A stretch of DNA of 64,000 bases from Antarcticimicrobium luteum. Lineage in GTDB: Bacteria; Pseudomonadota; Alphaproteobacteria; Rhodobacterales; Rhodobacteraceae. The position numbers were made by a program, and so were the translations under genes. Under the pieces are notes generated by a model. It was not told the DNA's origin and ran no database searches. It saw only the letters and a list, made by a program, of their open reading frames with translations. The stretch spans positions 62,001-126,000 of the forward strand of contig NZ_SMUV01000073.1 in assembly GCF_004358185.1 (NCBI RefSeq), given 5' to 3'. Shown here piece after piece: positions 42,134-53,655 of this stretch (within the stretch, counting starts at the first letter, position 1; the number at the start of each line of letters is the position of its first letter).

Positions 42134-43414
42134 TCAGCCCTTGCCTTCCTTCAGCTTGGTGATCTTCATGAACCGCATGATGAACTTCTCGTAGAACGGC
42201 TCGCTCACGCCGCGGCGCACCTTGCGCATGAAATACCACTCAAAGGCCAGCTTGGCCCAGTGGACCCAGCGCCCCTTGGCGGCCCAGTTGACGTTGCGCG
42301 GCGGGTTCTGCGGCATTGCCAGGAAGGCGGCGCCGCCGTCGCCGAAATCGGCCAGGCACAGCGCGTTCCAGGTGGCCACCTCGCGCGGCTCCTCGCCCTT
42401 GAGGATCAGCGGAATGTTGTGCGCCGTGGCGGTGACCATGGATTCGATCATGAAGCCGGTCTTCGGCACGCCGGTGGGCACCGGGGTCGGCTCCTTCGGC
42501 GCGATGGCGATGCAGACGCCGATACCGAAGATATTGGGATAGGCCGGGTTGCGCTGATGCTCGTCGACGATGACGAAGCCGCGCGGATTGACCAGCCCCT
42601 CGATCCCCATCAGCGCCGGGATGCCGCGGAAGGCGGGCAGCAGCATCGAATAGGTGAAGGGGATCTCGTGTTGCTTCTTCGGGTTTCCGTCCTCGTCACA
42701 TTCCGTGACATGCACCTTGTCGGCCTCGAACCTGTCGGTCTTGGCGTTGGTGATCCAGCGGATCGACCGCTCGCGCATGATGCTTTCCAGCATCCCCTTG
42801 GTGTCGCCCACCCCGCCGAGGCCGAGATGGCCGATGTAGGGTTCCGGGGTAACGAAGGTCATCGGCACCTTGTCGCGGATCTTGCGCCGGCGCAGGTCGG
42901 TGTCGATGGTCATGGCGTATTCATAGGCCGGCCCGAAACAGGACGCGCCCTGCACCGCGCCCACCACAATGGGGCCGGGATTGGCGCAGAACGCCTCCCA
43001 CTTGTCGCCCGACGCCGCCGCATGTTCGATATGGCAGACCGAATGGGTGTGGTGGTCGGGGCCGAACCCCTCGATCTCGTCAAAGGCCAGATCGGGGCCG
43101 GTGGCGATGACCAGATAGTCGTAACTGACCGCGCGGCCGCTTTCGAGCTGGATGGTATTGGCCTTGGGGTCCAGCCTGACCGCCCCATCGCAGATGAACT
43201 CGATCCCCCGCCGCTCCATCACCGGGGCGAGGTCGATGGTGATATCGTCCTTCTTGCGCCAGCCGACCCCGGCCCAGGGGTTGGATGGCGTGAACTGGAA
43301 GTAGGGCTTGTTCGAGATCACCGTGACCTTGTCATCCCGGCCCAGAGTCTCCTTGAGTTCATAGGCCTGGATCGTGCCGCCCAAACCGGCACCCAGAACA
43401 ACCACATGCGCCAT
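42134..43414 (-). CDS. sqr: Sulfide:quinone oxidoreductase, type I
   Basis: 426 residues from the ATG at 43414, preceded by AGGAGGAAAG. The FAD-binding GAGLGGTIQAYEL opens the protein, and the three cysteines fall at 127, 159 and 353, the positions of the redox cysteines of Rhodobacter capsulatus SQR. A C-terminal amphipathic tail (KLAFEWYFMRKVRRG to end) fits membrane attachment. It oxidises sulfide to polysulfide or persulfide and reduces quinone, for detoxification or energy. Monocistronic. A weak FNR-like site lies at 43583-43596. Confidence 0.9.
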   Translation of the reverse strand: MAHVVVLGAGLGGTIQAYELKETLGRDDKVTVISNKPYFQFTPSNPWAGVGWRKKDDITIDLAPVMERRGIEFICDGAVRLDPKANTIQLESGRAVSYDYLVIATGPDLAFDEIEGFGPDHHTHSVCHIEHAAASGDKWEAFCANPGPIVVGAVQGASCFGPAYEYAMTIDTDLRRRKIRDKVPMTFVTPEPYIGHLGLGGVGDTKGMLESIMRERSIRWITNAKTDRFEADKVHVTECDEDGNPKKQHEIPFTYSMLLPAFRGIPALMGIEGLVNPRGFVIVDEHQRNPAYPNIFGIGVCIAIAPKEPTPVPTGVPKTGFMIESMVTATAHNIPLILKGEEPREVATWNALCLADFGDGGAAFLAMPQNPPRNVNWAAKGRWVHWAKLAFEWYFMRKVRRGVSEPFYEKFIMRFMKITKLKEGKG

Positions 43415-43661
43415 ATCTGTCTTTCCTCCTGAGTGGTGGCCCCGGCTCCCCCACCGCAGCCTGCATGTCACGCCCTGCGGATCGGAGCGCGCCTCTCCCC
43501 ATGCGGGCCGCCCGGTCAGGACCGGAACGACCGCACACGGGAAAGATGCCTTAGGGATTAACATAATCGAATGACGTGCAATCTGACTTGGATCAAAAAG
43601 GGCAATTCGGCCAATCGGGACCAAAACCCGCCCCCCAACGGACAATCCGGGTGACCAATGC

Positions 43662-44165
43662 CTACCCGTTCAGGACGGCAAGCAGCTCATCAAGCCGCTC
43701 CAGCGTGGAGGTCAGCCCCGCCTCCATGCCCATGGCGACGACCGTTTCGAGATCTTCGGCCGAGGCATAGGTGACCACTGTCCGCACGATGGAATGCCCT
43801 GACGCATCGGTGAAGCATACATCCCACCGCGACCTCGGCAGATCCGGGTTCAGCGCGCCGGTTTCGTCGCTGAACCCGTCGAGCGCGGAATAGCTGTCGA
43901 TTGGAACGATCGTCCGATAGTCCAGCCGCGCCCAGTATTCCAGCCCTTCCGGATCGACCATGGCATAGTGCCAGTGTCCGCCCTCGCGGAACTCCATGTA
44001 TTTGGTTTTCGTGGTGAAGGGTTTGGGCGCGAACCACCGGTCGAGCAGTTCGCTTTTCGTATAGCAGTCCCAGACCAATTGCCGTTTCGCGGCAAATTCC
44101 CGGGTAATGGTCATGGTGTGGTTTTCCTCGTCCACAAGGAAATCAAATTGCAGATCAGCTTTCAT
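43662..44165 (-). CDS. SRPBCC (AHSA1/START-like) domain protein
   Basis: 167 residues with the AHSA1-type fold: TITREFAAKRQLVWDCYTKSELLDRWFAPKP, then FREGGHWHYAMVDPEG and a C-terminal long helix. It is co-transcribed with an ArsR regulator, whose reading frame overlaps by 11 bp; GGAGGAGAAA gives its ribosome site inside that gene. Such ArsR-SRPBCC pairs are common and the SRPBCC protein is thought to bind a small hydrophobic ligand, but its role is unknown. Confidence 0.87.
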   Translation of the reverse strand: MKADLQFDFLVDEENHTMTITREFAAKRQLVWDCYTKSELLDRWFAPKPFTTKTKYMEFREGGHWHYAMVDPEGLEYWARLDYRTIVPIDSYSALDGFSDETGALNPDLPRSRWDVCFTDASGHSIVRTVVTYASAEDLETVVAMGMEAGLTSTLERLDELLAVLNG

Positions 44166-44499
44166 TTTCTCCTCCGTTCAAAGTCTCGAGCAGGTTGTCC
44201 AGATTGTCGTAGCGGCCCGCCCAGAGCGCCCGCTGCTCTTCGAACCATCGCTCCGCCGCCGCCAGCCTCCGGCGCTTGAGCCTGCAGGTGCGCACCCGGC
44301 CCGATTTCTCCGACCCGATCAGGCCCGACGCCTCGAGCACGCCGATGTGCTTCAGGAAGGACGGCAGGGCCATGTCGAACGGCCTGGCCAGCTCGCTCAC
44401 CGATGCGGGTCCGCGCGCGAGCTGCTGGACGACGGCCCGGCGGGTCGGATCGGCAAGTGCATGAAAGACGGAATCGAGGGCGGCAATATTGTTATCCAT
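44155..44499 (-). CDS. ArsR-family repressor of the SRPBCC gene
   Basis: 114 residues from the ATG at 44499. The winged HTH includes ALADPTRRAVVQQLARGPASVSELARPFDMALPSFLKHIGVLEASGLI. There is a single cysteine (RTCRL), so neither the arsenic site nor the two-cysteine SqrR persulfide switch is present; the regulator probably responds to a non-metal ligand. It is translationally coupled to the downstream SRPBCC gene. An 8-bp inverted repeat 24 bp upstream of the ATG is a candidate operator. Confidence 0.9.
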   Translation of the reverse strand: MDNNIAALDSVFHALADPTRRAVVQQLARGPASVSELARPFDMALPSFLKHIGVLEASGLIGSEKSGRVRTCRLKRRRLAAAERWFEEQRALWAGRYDNLDNLLETLNGGENES

Positions 44500-44522
44500 A
44501 CGACTAAGTATAAACACTCCTC

Positions 44523-44548
44523 AATAGTTACATCAATGGCTAACTATT
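44523..44548. promoter_or_regulatory. Candidate ArsR operator (8-bp inverted repeat)
   Basis: AATAGTTA (44523-44530) and TAACTATT (44541-44548) are perfect inverted arms with a 10-nt spacer, upstream of the divergent ArsR gene. ArsR operators are short AT-rich palindromes in this position. Confidence 0.6.
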
Positions 44549-44657
44549 TTCGAACGGCACCGGTGCCTGCCCCTGCCGCATGGGCGCGTGCAGGAAATCC
44601 GCGCGGACGGTCATTTTGGGTTTTCAATCGCCGGCATCCGGGTATAGATTGCGCCGC

Positions 44658-44741
44658 ATGACCAGCCAGGCACATATCCCGACCGCTCCCGCGTTTTGCG
44701 GCGCGTCGCTGCGTGGCCTACTGATCCTAATCCGCCTCTGA
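44658..44741 (+). CDS. leuL: Leucine leader peptide upstream of leuA
   Basis: A 27-codon frame from ATG to TGA ends in GLLILIRL: four Leu and two Ile in eight codons, including two CTA codons, which are rare in this high-GC genome. It lies 78 bp before leuA. Ribosomes starved for leucyl-tRNA would pause there, the classic sensor of an attenuator. TATAGA (44643-44648) suggests transcription starting around 44655, so the leader message may begin almost at the ATG. The stop codon lies in the left arm of a perfect hairpin. Confidence 0.7.
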   Translation: MTSQAHIPTAPAFCGASLRGLLILIRL

Positions 44742-44786
44742 GCGTGCCATTCGGCGCGCCCGCTCAGAGGAGGATGCCTGCGCGCC
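44735..44786 (+). promoter_or_regulatory. Alternative hairpins of a putative leu attenuator
   Basis: Stem A pairs CCTCTGAGCG (44735-44744) with CGCTCAGAGG (44761-44770), 10 bp perfect. Stem B pairs GGCGCGC (44753-44759) with GCGCGCC (44780-44786). B's left arm lies in A's loop, so they may compete or form a pseudoknot. Neither is followed by a U-run. Confidence 0.62.
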
Positions 44787-44819
44787 ATAGGCTTTAGGAC
44801 AGATACGAAAGATACCAGA

Positions 44820-46394
<1,575 letters not shown>

Positions 46395-46668
46395 CCGCCC
46401 CGTGCCGGCGCGAATCAAACCGAGGATCGCGCCGGTTCGATTCACGGCCCCCGTTCCCCTCTGCGCGGGGATGACGGGGGTGACGGGGAACCGGAGTTTC
46501 CCCTTTGTCCAGCCTGCGGCGCAGGCGGAAACGCGCTGCTGTCGCCGAATCCATCCCCGACGCCTGAATCCGCCCTTTCGCGCATGTCCGCAGCCGCCTA
46601 TAAGGCAAGGGTCCGGCTCCTCCGGGAGTCGTGGACCAACGCGCAGTACTCTACAGGATCGCACATAA

Positions 46669-47715
<1,047 letters not shown>

Positions 47716-47774
47716 GGGGCGCACCCTTTGTCCGGCCGCCGCGCGTGGCTGCGACTTGTGACGGAAGGACGCCA

Positions 47775-48704
47775 TTGGCCAGGGACCGCTCACAGCGCGA
47801 CGATTACACAGGCCCCCTGCGCCGGCTGGTGCTGGGGATCATTGTTCTGTGTCTGCTGGGTATCTTTCTGGTCTGGCGGATCGACAGCCCGCGGGTGGAA
47901 CGGTTTCGCGCACAGGTGGTCGACCGCGTGGTGCCGTCGATGGACTGGGCGATGGCGCCGGTCACCGGCACGATCAACCTGATCCGCGATTTCCAGAGCT
48001 ACCAGCGGCTGGCCGAACAGAACCAGGAACTGCGCCGCGAGTTGCGCCAGATGAAGGCCTGGAAAGAGGCGGCGCTGCAGCTCGAACAGGAAAACGCCCG
48101 GCTGCTTGATCTCAACAACGTGCGGCTCGATCCGCGTCTGACCTTCATCACCGGGGTGGTGCTGGCCGACAGCGGCTCTCCGTTCCGGCAGTCGGTGCTG
48201 CTGAACGTGGGCGCCCGCGACGGCATCCGCGACGGCTGGGCGGCGATGGACGGGATCGGCCTGGTCGGACGCATCTCGGGAACCGGCCGCAACACCGCCC
48301 GGGTGATCCTGCTGACCGACGCCTCCAGCTCGATCCCGGCGACCATACAGCCGTCGGGGCAGAGCGCGCTGGTCACCGGCAACAACACCGCGGCGCCGCT
48401 GATCGATTTCCTCGAAAACCCCGATCTGGTCCGCCCCGGTGACCGGGTGATCACCTCGGGCGATGGCGGGGTGTTTCCCGCCGGGCTGCTGATCGGCCAG
48501 GTCGCCGCCGACCCCACCGGGCGGCTGAGGGTGCGGCTGGCCGCCGATTACGAACGGCTGGAGTTCCTGCGCGTGCTGCGCCACCACGGCGCCGAGACCG
48601 TCTCTGACCCCGGCGGGCTGGTCCTGCCGGCGACCGGGGCGGCGGCCGAGGCGGCGACGCCCGGCACCCCGGAGGGCACCGGCGGGAGGGGCAGCGATGG
48701 ATAG
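47775..48704 (+). CDS. mreC: Rod shape-determining protein MreC
   Basis: 309 residues. The first in-frame strong ribosome site GGAAGGA (47763-47769) favours a TTG start at 47775, giving MARDRSQRDDY; a GTG at 47745 is the alternative but lacks a site. One membrane helix (about 18-36) is followed by a coiled coil (about 70-110, YQRLAEQNQELRRELRQMKAWK) and the periplasmic beta-barrel domain. MreC bridges MreB, MreD and PBP2 in the elongasome. Its C-terminus overlaps mreD by 8 bp and is an Ala/Gly-rich low-complexity tail. Confidence 0.93.
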   Translation: MARDRSQRDDYTGPLRRLVLGIIVLCLLGIFLVWRIDSPRVERFRAQVVDRVVPSMDWAMAPVTGTINLIRDFQSYQRLAEQNQELRRELRQMKAWKEAALQLEQENARLLDLNNVRLDPRLTFITGVVLADSGSPFRQSVLLNVGARDGIRDGWAAMDGIGLVGRISGTGRNTARVILLTDASSSIPATIQPSGQSALVTGNNTAAPLIDFLENPDLVRPGDRVITSGDGGVFPAGLLIGQVAADPTGRLRVRLAADYERLEFLRVLRHHGAETVSDPGGLVLPATGAAAEAATPGTPEGTGGRGSDG

Positions 48705-49236
48705 CATGTCGCCCTCGCGTCTGTGGCTGATGCGCGCGGCCTTTCTGGGGCTGGCGCTGTTGATCATGTTTTTTCACCTGATCCCGCTCGACACCCTGCC
48801 GCGCCGCTGGGCGCCGCCGGATCTGCTGATCGCGGCGGCCTTTGCCTGGTGCCTGCGGCGGCCCGATTACGCCCCCGCCGTCAGCATCGCGGCGGTGATG
48901 CTTATGGCCGACCTGCTGTTCCAGCGCCCGCCGGGGCTGATGGCGCTGCTGGCGGTGCTGGGCAGCGAATACCTCAAGACCCGCGCCGGCGGGCTGCGCG
49001 AGGCAAGCTTTGCCGGCGAATGGCTGGCGGTCTGCCTGACGCTGCTGGCGATCACCGTCCTGAACCGCCTGGTGCTGGGGGTGCTGTCGGTTGAACAGGC
49101 TCAGCTCAGCCTCAGCCTGATCCAGATGGCGATGACCATGCTGGCCTATCCGCTGGTGGTGCTGGTGACCCAGTCGCTGATGGGCGTGCGCAAGCTGGCG
49201 CACGGCGATGCCGAGGCGATGGGGGGACGGGCATGA
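48697..49236 (+). CDS. mreD: Rod shape-determining protein MreD
   Basis: 179 residues with five to six membrane segments (for example AAFLGLALLIMFFHLIPL, LIAAAFAWCL and MLAYPLVVLVTQSL). It is the integral membrane component of the elongasome. The ATG at 48697 has GGAGGGG upstream and overlaps the mreC stop; its own stop overlaps the mrdA start by 4 bp, consistent with coupled translation. MreD sequences diverge strongly, and the call rests on position plus topology. Confidence 0.92.
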   Translation: MDSMSPSRLWLMRAAFLGLALLIMFFHLIPLDTLPRRWAPPDLLIAAAFAWCLRRPDYAPAVSIAAVMLMADLLFQRPPGLMALLAVLGSEYLKTRAGGLREASFAGEWLAVCLTLLAITVLNRLVLGVLSVEQAQLSLSLIQMAMTMLAYPLVVLVTQSLMGVRKLAHGDAEAMGGRA

Positions 49237-51176
49237 GGCGCAATCCCCGCGAACTGGACCTGCTGAACCGGGTCTCCGGCCGCCGGGCGCTGTTGCTGGG
49301 CGGGCTGCAACTGGCCTTTGCCGGCGGGCTGGCGATGCGGATGCGCTATCTTCAGGTCGAGCAGGCCGATCAGTTTCGCCTGCTGGCCGAGGAGAACCGG
49401 ATCAATATTCGGCTGATCCCGCCAGCCCGCGGCAAGATCTTCGACCGCAACGGCAATGTGCTGGCCCAAAACGTGCAGAGCTATCGCATCGTCATCGTGC
49501 GCGAGGATGCCGGCGACGTGGATCAGGTGCTGGACAAGCTCTCCGGGCTGATCACGCTCGATCCGGAGGATCTGGAGCGCGCCCGCGCCGAGATGCAGCG
49601 CAGCCCGCCGTTCCTGCCGGTCACCCTGGCCGACCGGATCGACTGGGCGGAAATCTCCAGGGTCGCGGTCAACACCCCCGCCCTGCCCGGCATCACCCCC
49701 GAGGTCGGGCTGACCCGCGTTTATCCGCGGGGGGCGGATTTTGCCCATGTGATCGGCTATGTCGGCCCGGTCTCGGATTACGATCTCAGCAGGATCGAGG
49801 ATCCCGAACCGGTGCTGCGGATTCCGCGCTTCCAGATTGGCAAGGTCGGGCTGGAGGCCCGGCGCGAGGACATGCTGCGCGGCAAGGCCGGCGCCAAGCG
49901 GGTCGAGGTCAACGCCACTGGCCGGGTGATGCGCGAGCTCGACCGGCGCGAGGGACAGCCGGGCGCCGATCTGCAACTGAGCGTCGACGCCGAACTTCAG
50001 GGATATGTCCAGGCCCGGCTGGGCGATGAGAGCGCCAGCGCCGTCGTGATCGATTGCGAGACCGGCGATCTGCGCGCCATCGCCTCCGCGCCCAGCTTCG
50101 ATCCCAACCTTTTCGTGCGGGGCATCTCGGTCGCCGATTACCGCGCGCTGACCGAGGATCTGCATCGCCCGTTGGCGTCGAAATCCGTGCAGGGGGTCTA
50201 TCCGCCCGGCTCGACCTTCAAGATGATCACCGCCATGGCCGCGCTGGAAGAGGGGCTGATCGGCCCCGACGACACCGTCTGGTGCCCCGGCTACCTGGAG
50301 GTGTCGGGCCGCCGATTTCACTGCTGGCGCCGGGGCGGGCATGGCCATGTGGACCTGCAGAACTCGCTCAAGCAAAGCTGCGACGTCTATTACTACGATC
50401 TCGCTCTCAAGGTGGGGATCGACAAGATCTCGGCCATGGCGCGGCGCTTCGGCCTGGGCGAGCGGCATGATATCCCGATGTCGGCTGTGGCCGCCGGCCT
50501 CGCCCCGGACCGGGCGTGGAAACAACGCGTGCACGGCAAGGAATGGCTGATCGGCGACACCGCCAACGCCGCAATCGGCCAGGGCTATACGCTGGCCTCG
50601 CCGCTGCAACTGGCGGTGATGACCGCGCGGCTGGCCACCGGGCGCAACATCATGCCCCGCCTGATCAAGTCGATCGACGGGATCGAACAGCCCGGCGGCG
50701 AAGGCGAGCCGCTGGGGGTGAACGAAAACAATCTGCGGACCCTGCGCCGGGCGATGTACGCGGTTTCGAACGACCGGCGCGGCACCGCCTACGGCAGCCG
50801 CATCATCGAGGACACCTTCCGCATGGCCGGCAAGACCGGCACCAGCCAGGTCCGCAACATCACCGCGGCCGAACGCGCCGCCGGGGTGACCAGCAATGCC
50901 GATCTGCCCTGGGACCGGCGGGACCATGCGCTCTTTGTCTGCTTCGCCCCCTATGACAAGCCGAAATACGCCGTCACGGTGGTGATCGAACATGGCGGCG
51001 GCGGCTCGTCGGCGGCGGCACCGGTCGCGCGCGACGTGATGCTGCAGGCGCTCTACGGCGACACCCCGCCGCTTGCCGCCTACCCGTCCAAGGACCGCAA
51101 CCGGATCAAGGCGCAGCAGGAGCGGCTGCACCGCGAGCGGCTGCGCGCCCAACAGGAACAGAGCGGCCGCGCATGA
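49233..51176 (+). CDS. mrdA: Penicillin-binding protein 2
   Basis: 647 residues, class B transpeptidase. An N-terminal membrane anchor (about 17-37) precedes the dimerisation domain; the transpeptidase has SxxK as S327-T-F-K330, SCD in KQSCDVYYYD and KTGTSQ (Lys534). It cross-links peptidoglycan during lateral elongation in complex with RodA. Overlaps mreD upstream and rodA downstream by 4 bp each. The Arg/Gln-rich tail (KAQQERLHRERLRAQQEQ) is a likely coiled coil. Confidence 0.97.
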   Translation: MRRNPRELDLLNRVSGRRALLLGGLQLAFAGGLAMRMRYLQVEQADQFRLLAEENRINIRLIPPARGKIFDRNGNVLAQNVQSYRIVIVREDAGDVDQVLDKLSGLITLDPEDLERARAEMQRSPPFLPVTLADRIDWAEISRVAVNTPALPGITPEVGLTRVYPRGADFAHVIGYVGPVSDYDLSRIEDPEPVLRIPRFQIGKVGLEARREDMLRGKAGAKRVEVNATGRVMRELDRREGQPGADLQLSVDAELQGYVQARLGDESASAVVIDCETGDLRAIASAPSFDPNLFVRGISVADYRALTEDLHRPLASKSVQGVYPPGSTFKMITAMAALEEGLIGPDDTVWCPGYLEVSGRRFHCWRRGGHGHVDLQNSLKQSCDVYYYDLALKVGIDKISAMARRFGLGERHDIPMSAVAAGLAPDRAWKQRVHGKEWLIGDTANAAIGQGYTLASPLQLAVMTARLATGRNIMPRLIKSIDGIEQPGGEGEPLGVNENNLRTLRRAMYAVSNDRRGTAYGSRIIEDTFRMAGKTGTSQVRNITAAERAAGVTSNADLPWDRRDHALFVCFAPYDKPKYAVTVVIEHGGGGSSAAAPVARDVMLQALYGDTPPLAAYPSKDRNRIKAQQERLHRERLRAQQEQSGRA

Positions 51177-52321
51177 GCTATCTGGAATACCGGGTCAAAT
51201 CCACGCCCTCGGGGCTGCGCAAGGTGCTCTACCTGAACTGGCCGCTGGCGCTGTTGCTGATCTCGGTCGCCGGTGTCGGCGTGCTGATGCTCTATTCGGT
51301 TGCCGGCGGCTCCTTCTCGCCCTGGGCCGAGCCGCAGATCAAGCGCTTTGCGCTGGGATTCGCGGTGATGCTGACGGTCGCCATGGTGCCGATCTGGTTC
51401 TGGCGCAACATGGCGGCGCTGGCCTATGGGCTGTCGGTGATACTGCTGATCGGGGTCGAACTGTTCGGATCGGTCGGCATGGGGGCGCAGCGCTGGATCG
51501 ACCTGGGCTTCATGCGCCTGCAACCTTCGGAACTGACCAAGATCACGCTGGTGATGCTGCTGGCGGCCTATTACGACTGGCTGCCGGCGGAACGTACCTC
51601 GCGCCCGCTCTGGGTGCTGCTGCCGGTGCTGTTCATCCTCATTCCCACCGCGCTGGTTCTCAAGCAACCGGATCTGGGCACCTCGATCCTGCTGCTGGCG
51701 GCGGGCGGCGCGGTGATGTTCTTGGCCGGGGTGCACTGGGCCTATTTCGCCGCCGTGATCGCCGCCGGCATCGGGCTGGTGACGGCGGTGTTCGAGTCGC
51801 GCGGCACCCCCTGGCAGATGCTCAAGGATTACCAGTACCGCCGCATCGACACCTTTCTCGACCCCGGCAGCGACCCGCTCGGCGCCGGCTATCACATCAC
51901 GCAGTCCAAGATCGCACTGGGCTCGGGCGGCTGGGCCGGGCGCGGGTTCATGCAGGGCACGCAATCGCGGCTCAACTTCCTGCCCGAGAAACATACCGAC
52001 TTCATCTTCACAACGCTGGCCGAAGAGTTCGGTTTCATCGGCGGCATATCGCTGCTGACGCTCTACGCGCTGATCATCCTGTTCTGCATCGCCTCGGCGC
52101 TGGGCGCGCGCGACCGGTTCTCGTCGCTGGTCACGCTGGGCATCGCCGTCACCTTCTTTCTGTTCTTCGCCGTGAACATGTCGATGGTGATGGGGCTGGC
52201 GCCGGTGGTCGGGGTGCCGCTGCCGATGGTCAGCTATGGCGGCTCTGCCATGCTGGTGCTGATGGCCGCCTTCGGCATCGTGCAGAGCGCGCATGTCCAC
52301 CGCCCCCGCGGTTCCCACTGA
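51173..52321 (+). CDS. rodA: Peptidoglycan glycosyltransferase RodA
   Basis: 382 residues, ten transmembrane segments of the SEDS family. The motifs LGMGAQRWIDLG-like GSVGMGAQRWIDLGF and KQPDLGTSIL are intact, along with GYHITQSKIALGSGGWAGRGF and FLPEKHTDFIF, including the catalytic Asp of the family. It polymerises lipid II with PBP2 during elongation. Last gene of the mre operon, overlapping mrdA by 4 bp. Confidence 0.97.
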   Translation: MSYLEYRVKSTPSGLRKVLYLNWPLALLLISVAGVGVLMLYSVAGGSFSPWAEPQIKRFALGFAVMLTVAMVPIWFWRNMAALAYGLSVILLIGVELFGSVGMGAQRWIDLGFMRLQPSELTKITLVMLLAAYYDWLPAERTSRPLWVLLPVLFILIPTALVLKQPDLGTSILLLAAGGAVMFLAGVHWAYFAAVIAAGIGLVTAVFESRGTPWQMLKDYQYRRIDTFLDPGSDPLGAGYHITQSKIALGSGGWAGRGFMQGTQSRLNFLPEKHTDFIFTTLAEEFGFIGGISLLTLYALIILFCIASALGARDRFSSLVTLGIAVTFFLFFAVNMSMVMGLAPVVGVPLPMVSYGGSAMLVLMAAFGIVQSAHVHRPRGSH

Positions 52322-52334
52322 TACGGAAAGCCCT

Positions 52335-53270
52335 ATGACCACCAATGTTCTCTTTCTCTCCACCCCGAAACGCTGGTCCGAATATCAGGCGCCGCTGAGC
52401 CGCGCGCTGGAGGCCACCGGCCTCGATTTCCGGCTGGGCGAGGATCTGCCGGCAGAGAAGGTCGAGTACATCGTCTATGCCCCCGGCGGCGCCACCGACC
52501 ACGATTTCATCCAGTTCCCGCGACTGAAGGCAGTGCTGAGCCTCTGGGCCGGGATCGAGACGGTGATCGGCAACCCCACCCTGACCGTGCCGCTGGCCCG
52601 GATGGTCGATCACGGGCTGACCCAGGGCATGGTGGAGTGGGTCACCGGTCATGTGCTGCGCCATCATCTGGGCATGGACGCGCATATCCTCGGCCAGAAC
52701 GGGGTGTGGACCCCCGCCGCCCCGCCGCTGGCACAGGACCGGCGGGTGAGCATCCTGGGCCTCGGCACGCTCGGCTGCGCCTGCGGTCAGGCGCTGGCGG
52801 GTCTGGGCTTTCCCGTCACCGGCTGGAGCCGCAGCGCCAAGTCGGTCGAGGGGATCACCTGCCTGTCCGGCGACGAGGGGCTGACACAGGCGCTCTCCAC
52901 CGCCGACATTCTGGTGCTGCTGCTGCCCGACACGCCGGCGACGCAGAACGTGCTGAACGCCGCCACCATCGCGCAGATGCCACGGGGCGCCGTGGTGCTG
53001 AACCCCGGCCGCGGCCCGCTGATCGACGACGACGCGCTGCTCGCCGCCCTCGACAGCGGCCATCTGGGCCATGCCACGCTCGACACCTTCCGCACCGAAC
53101 CGCTGCCGCCCGAGCACCCGTTCTGGGCCCACCCGAAGGTGACGGTCACCCCGCATATCGCCTCGGAAACCCGGCCCGCCACCGCCTCGGAAGTCATTGC
53201 CGAGAACGTCCGCCGCGGCGAGGTGGGCGCGCCGCTGCTGCATCTGGTGAACCGGTCCCTGGGCTACTGA
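52335..53270 (+). CDS. D-2-hydroxyacid dehydrogenase (GhrA-like)
   Basis: 311 residues from the ATG at 52335 (GGAAAG upstream). The Rossmann motif is GLGTLGCACGQALAGLG; downstream NPGRGPLIDDDALLAAL and FRTEPLPPEHPFWAHPKVTVTPHIAS hold the catalytic Arg, Glu and His. It is of the glyoxylate/hydroxypyruvate reductase A type, using NADPH. It follows rodA by 13 bp and may be co-transcribed, though functionally unrelated. Substrate preference cannot be read from the sequence. Confidence 0.88.
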   Translation: MTTNVLFLSTPKRWSEYQAPLSRALEATGLDFRLGEDLPAEKVEYIVYAPGGATDHDFIQFPRLKAVLSLWAGIETVIGNPTLTVPLARMVDHGLTQGMVEWVTGHVLRHHLGMDAHILGQNGVWTPAAPPLAQDRRVSILGLGTLGCACGQALAGLGFPVTGWSRSAKSVEGITCLSGDEGLTQALSTADILVLLLPDTPATQNVLNAATIAQMPRGAVVLNPGRGPLIDDDALLAALDSGHLGHATLDTFRTEPLPPEHPFWAHPKVTVTPHIASETRPATASEVIAENVRRGEVGAPLLHLVNRSLGY

Positions 53271-53298
53271 GGCGAGCGGTCCCCGCCGCCTGCCGCGC

Positions 53299-53655
53299 TC
53301 AGAGCCCGAGCTCGGCCCGTTTCTTCCGCGTGAGGCCGGCCACGATCATCTCATGCGAGGCAGCGATATGGCGCTCCAGCTCGGCATCCGGCAGACCGGG
53401 GTCACCGTAAAGCTGCACCCATTTCAGCCCGCGCGACGCCAGATAGGGCGCCGGGCGCAACCCCGGCATACCCGTCAACACCTCGAACCCCAGCTCGGTC
53501 ACCTTGAAGGTGAAGGCGGCGCGCCCGCCCTCGCCCCAGCCGCAGATGGCGAAGACCTTGCCACCCACCTTCCACACGTCCGAGCCGCCCCATTGCACCA
53601 CATGGGTGCTGGCGGGCAGCCCGCCGCAGAAGACATTATACTCCTCCCGGGTCAC
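53299..53655 (-). CDS. MmcQ/YjbR family protein
   Basis: 118 residues starting at GTG 53655. GGSDVWKVGGKVFAI, FTFKVTELGFEVLT and the LKWVQLYG region are characteristic of the YjbR fold, a small double-wing structure with unproven DNA binding. Its start overlaps the stop of the M3 peptidase by 4 bases (GTGA), so it is translationally coupled to that gene. Function unknown. Confidence 0.82.
   Translation of the reverse strand: MTREEYNVFCGGLPASTHVVQWGGSDVWKVGGKVFAICGWGEGGRAAFTFKVTELGFEVLTGMPGLRPAPYLASRGLKWVQLYGDPGLPDAELERHIAASHEMIVAGLTRKKRAELGL

Larger units (their letters stand above)
44500..44819. other. 320-bp divergent region between the ArsR gene and leuA
   Basis: Left part: ArsR gene leader with the inverted repeat operator (44523-44548). 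Right part: TATAGA (44643-44648), the 27-codon leader peptide (44658-44741) and two alternative hairpins before leuA. No further coding sequence is needed to explain it. Confidence 0.6.

Noticed and set aside
44155-44499. The ArsR gene as SqrR, the persulfide-responsive repressor of sqr
   Set aside because: SqrR needs two cysteines; this protein has one, and its linked SRPBCC gene indicates a different class. It is 0.7 kb from sqr with its own operator.
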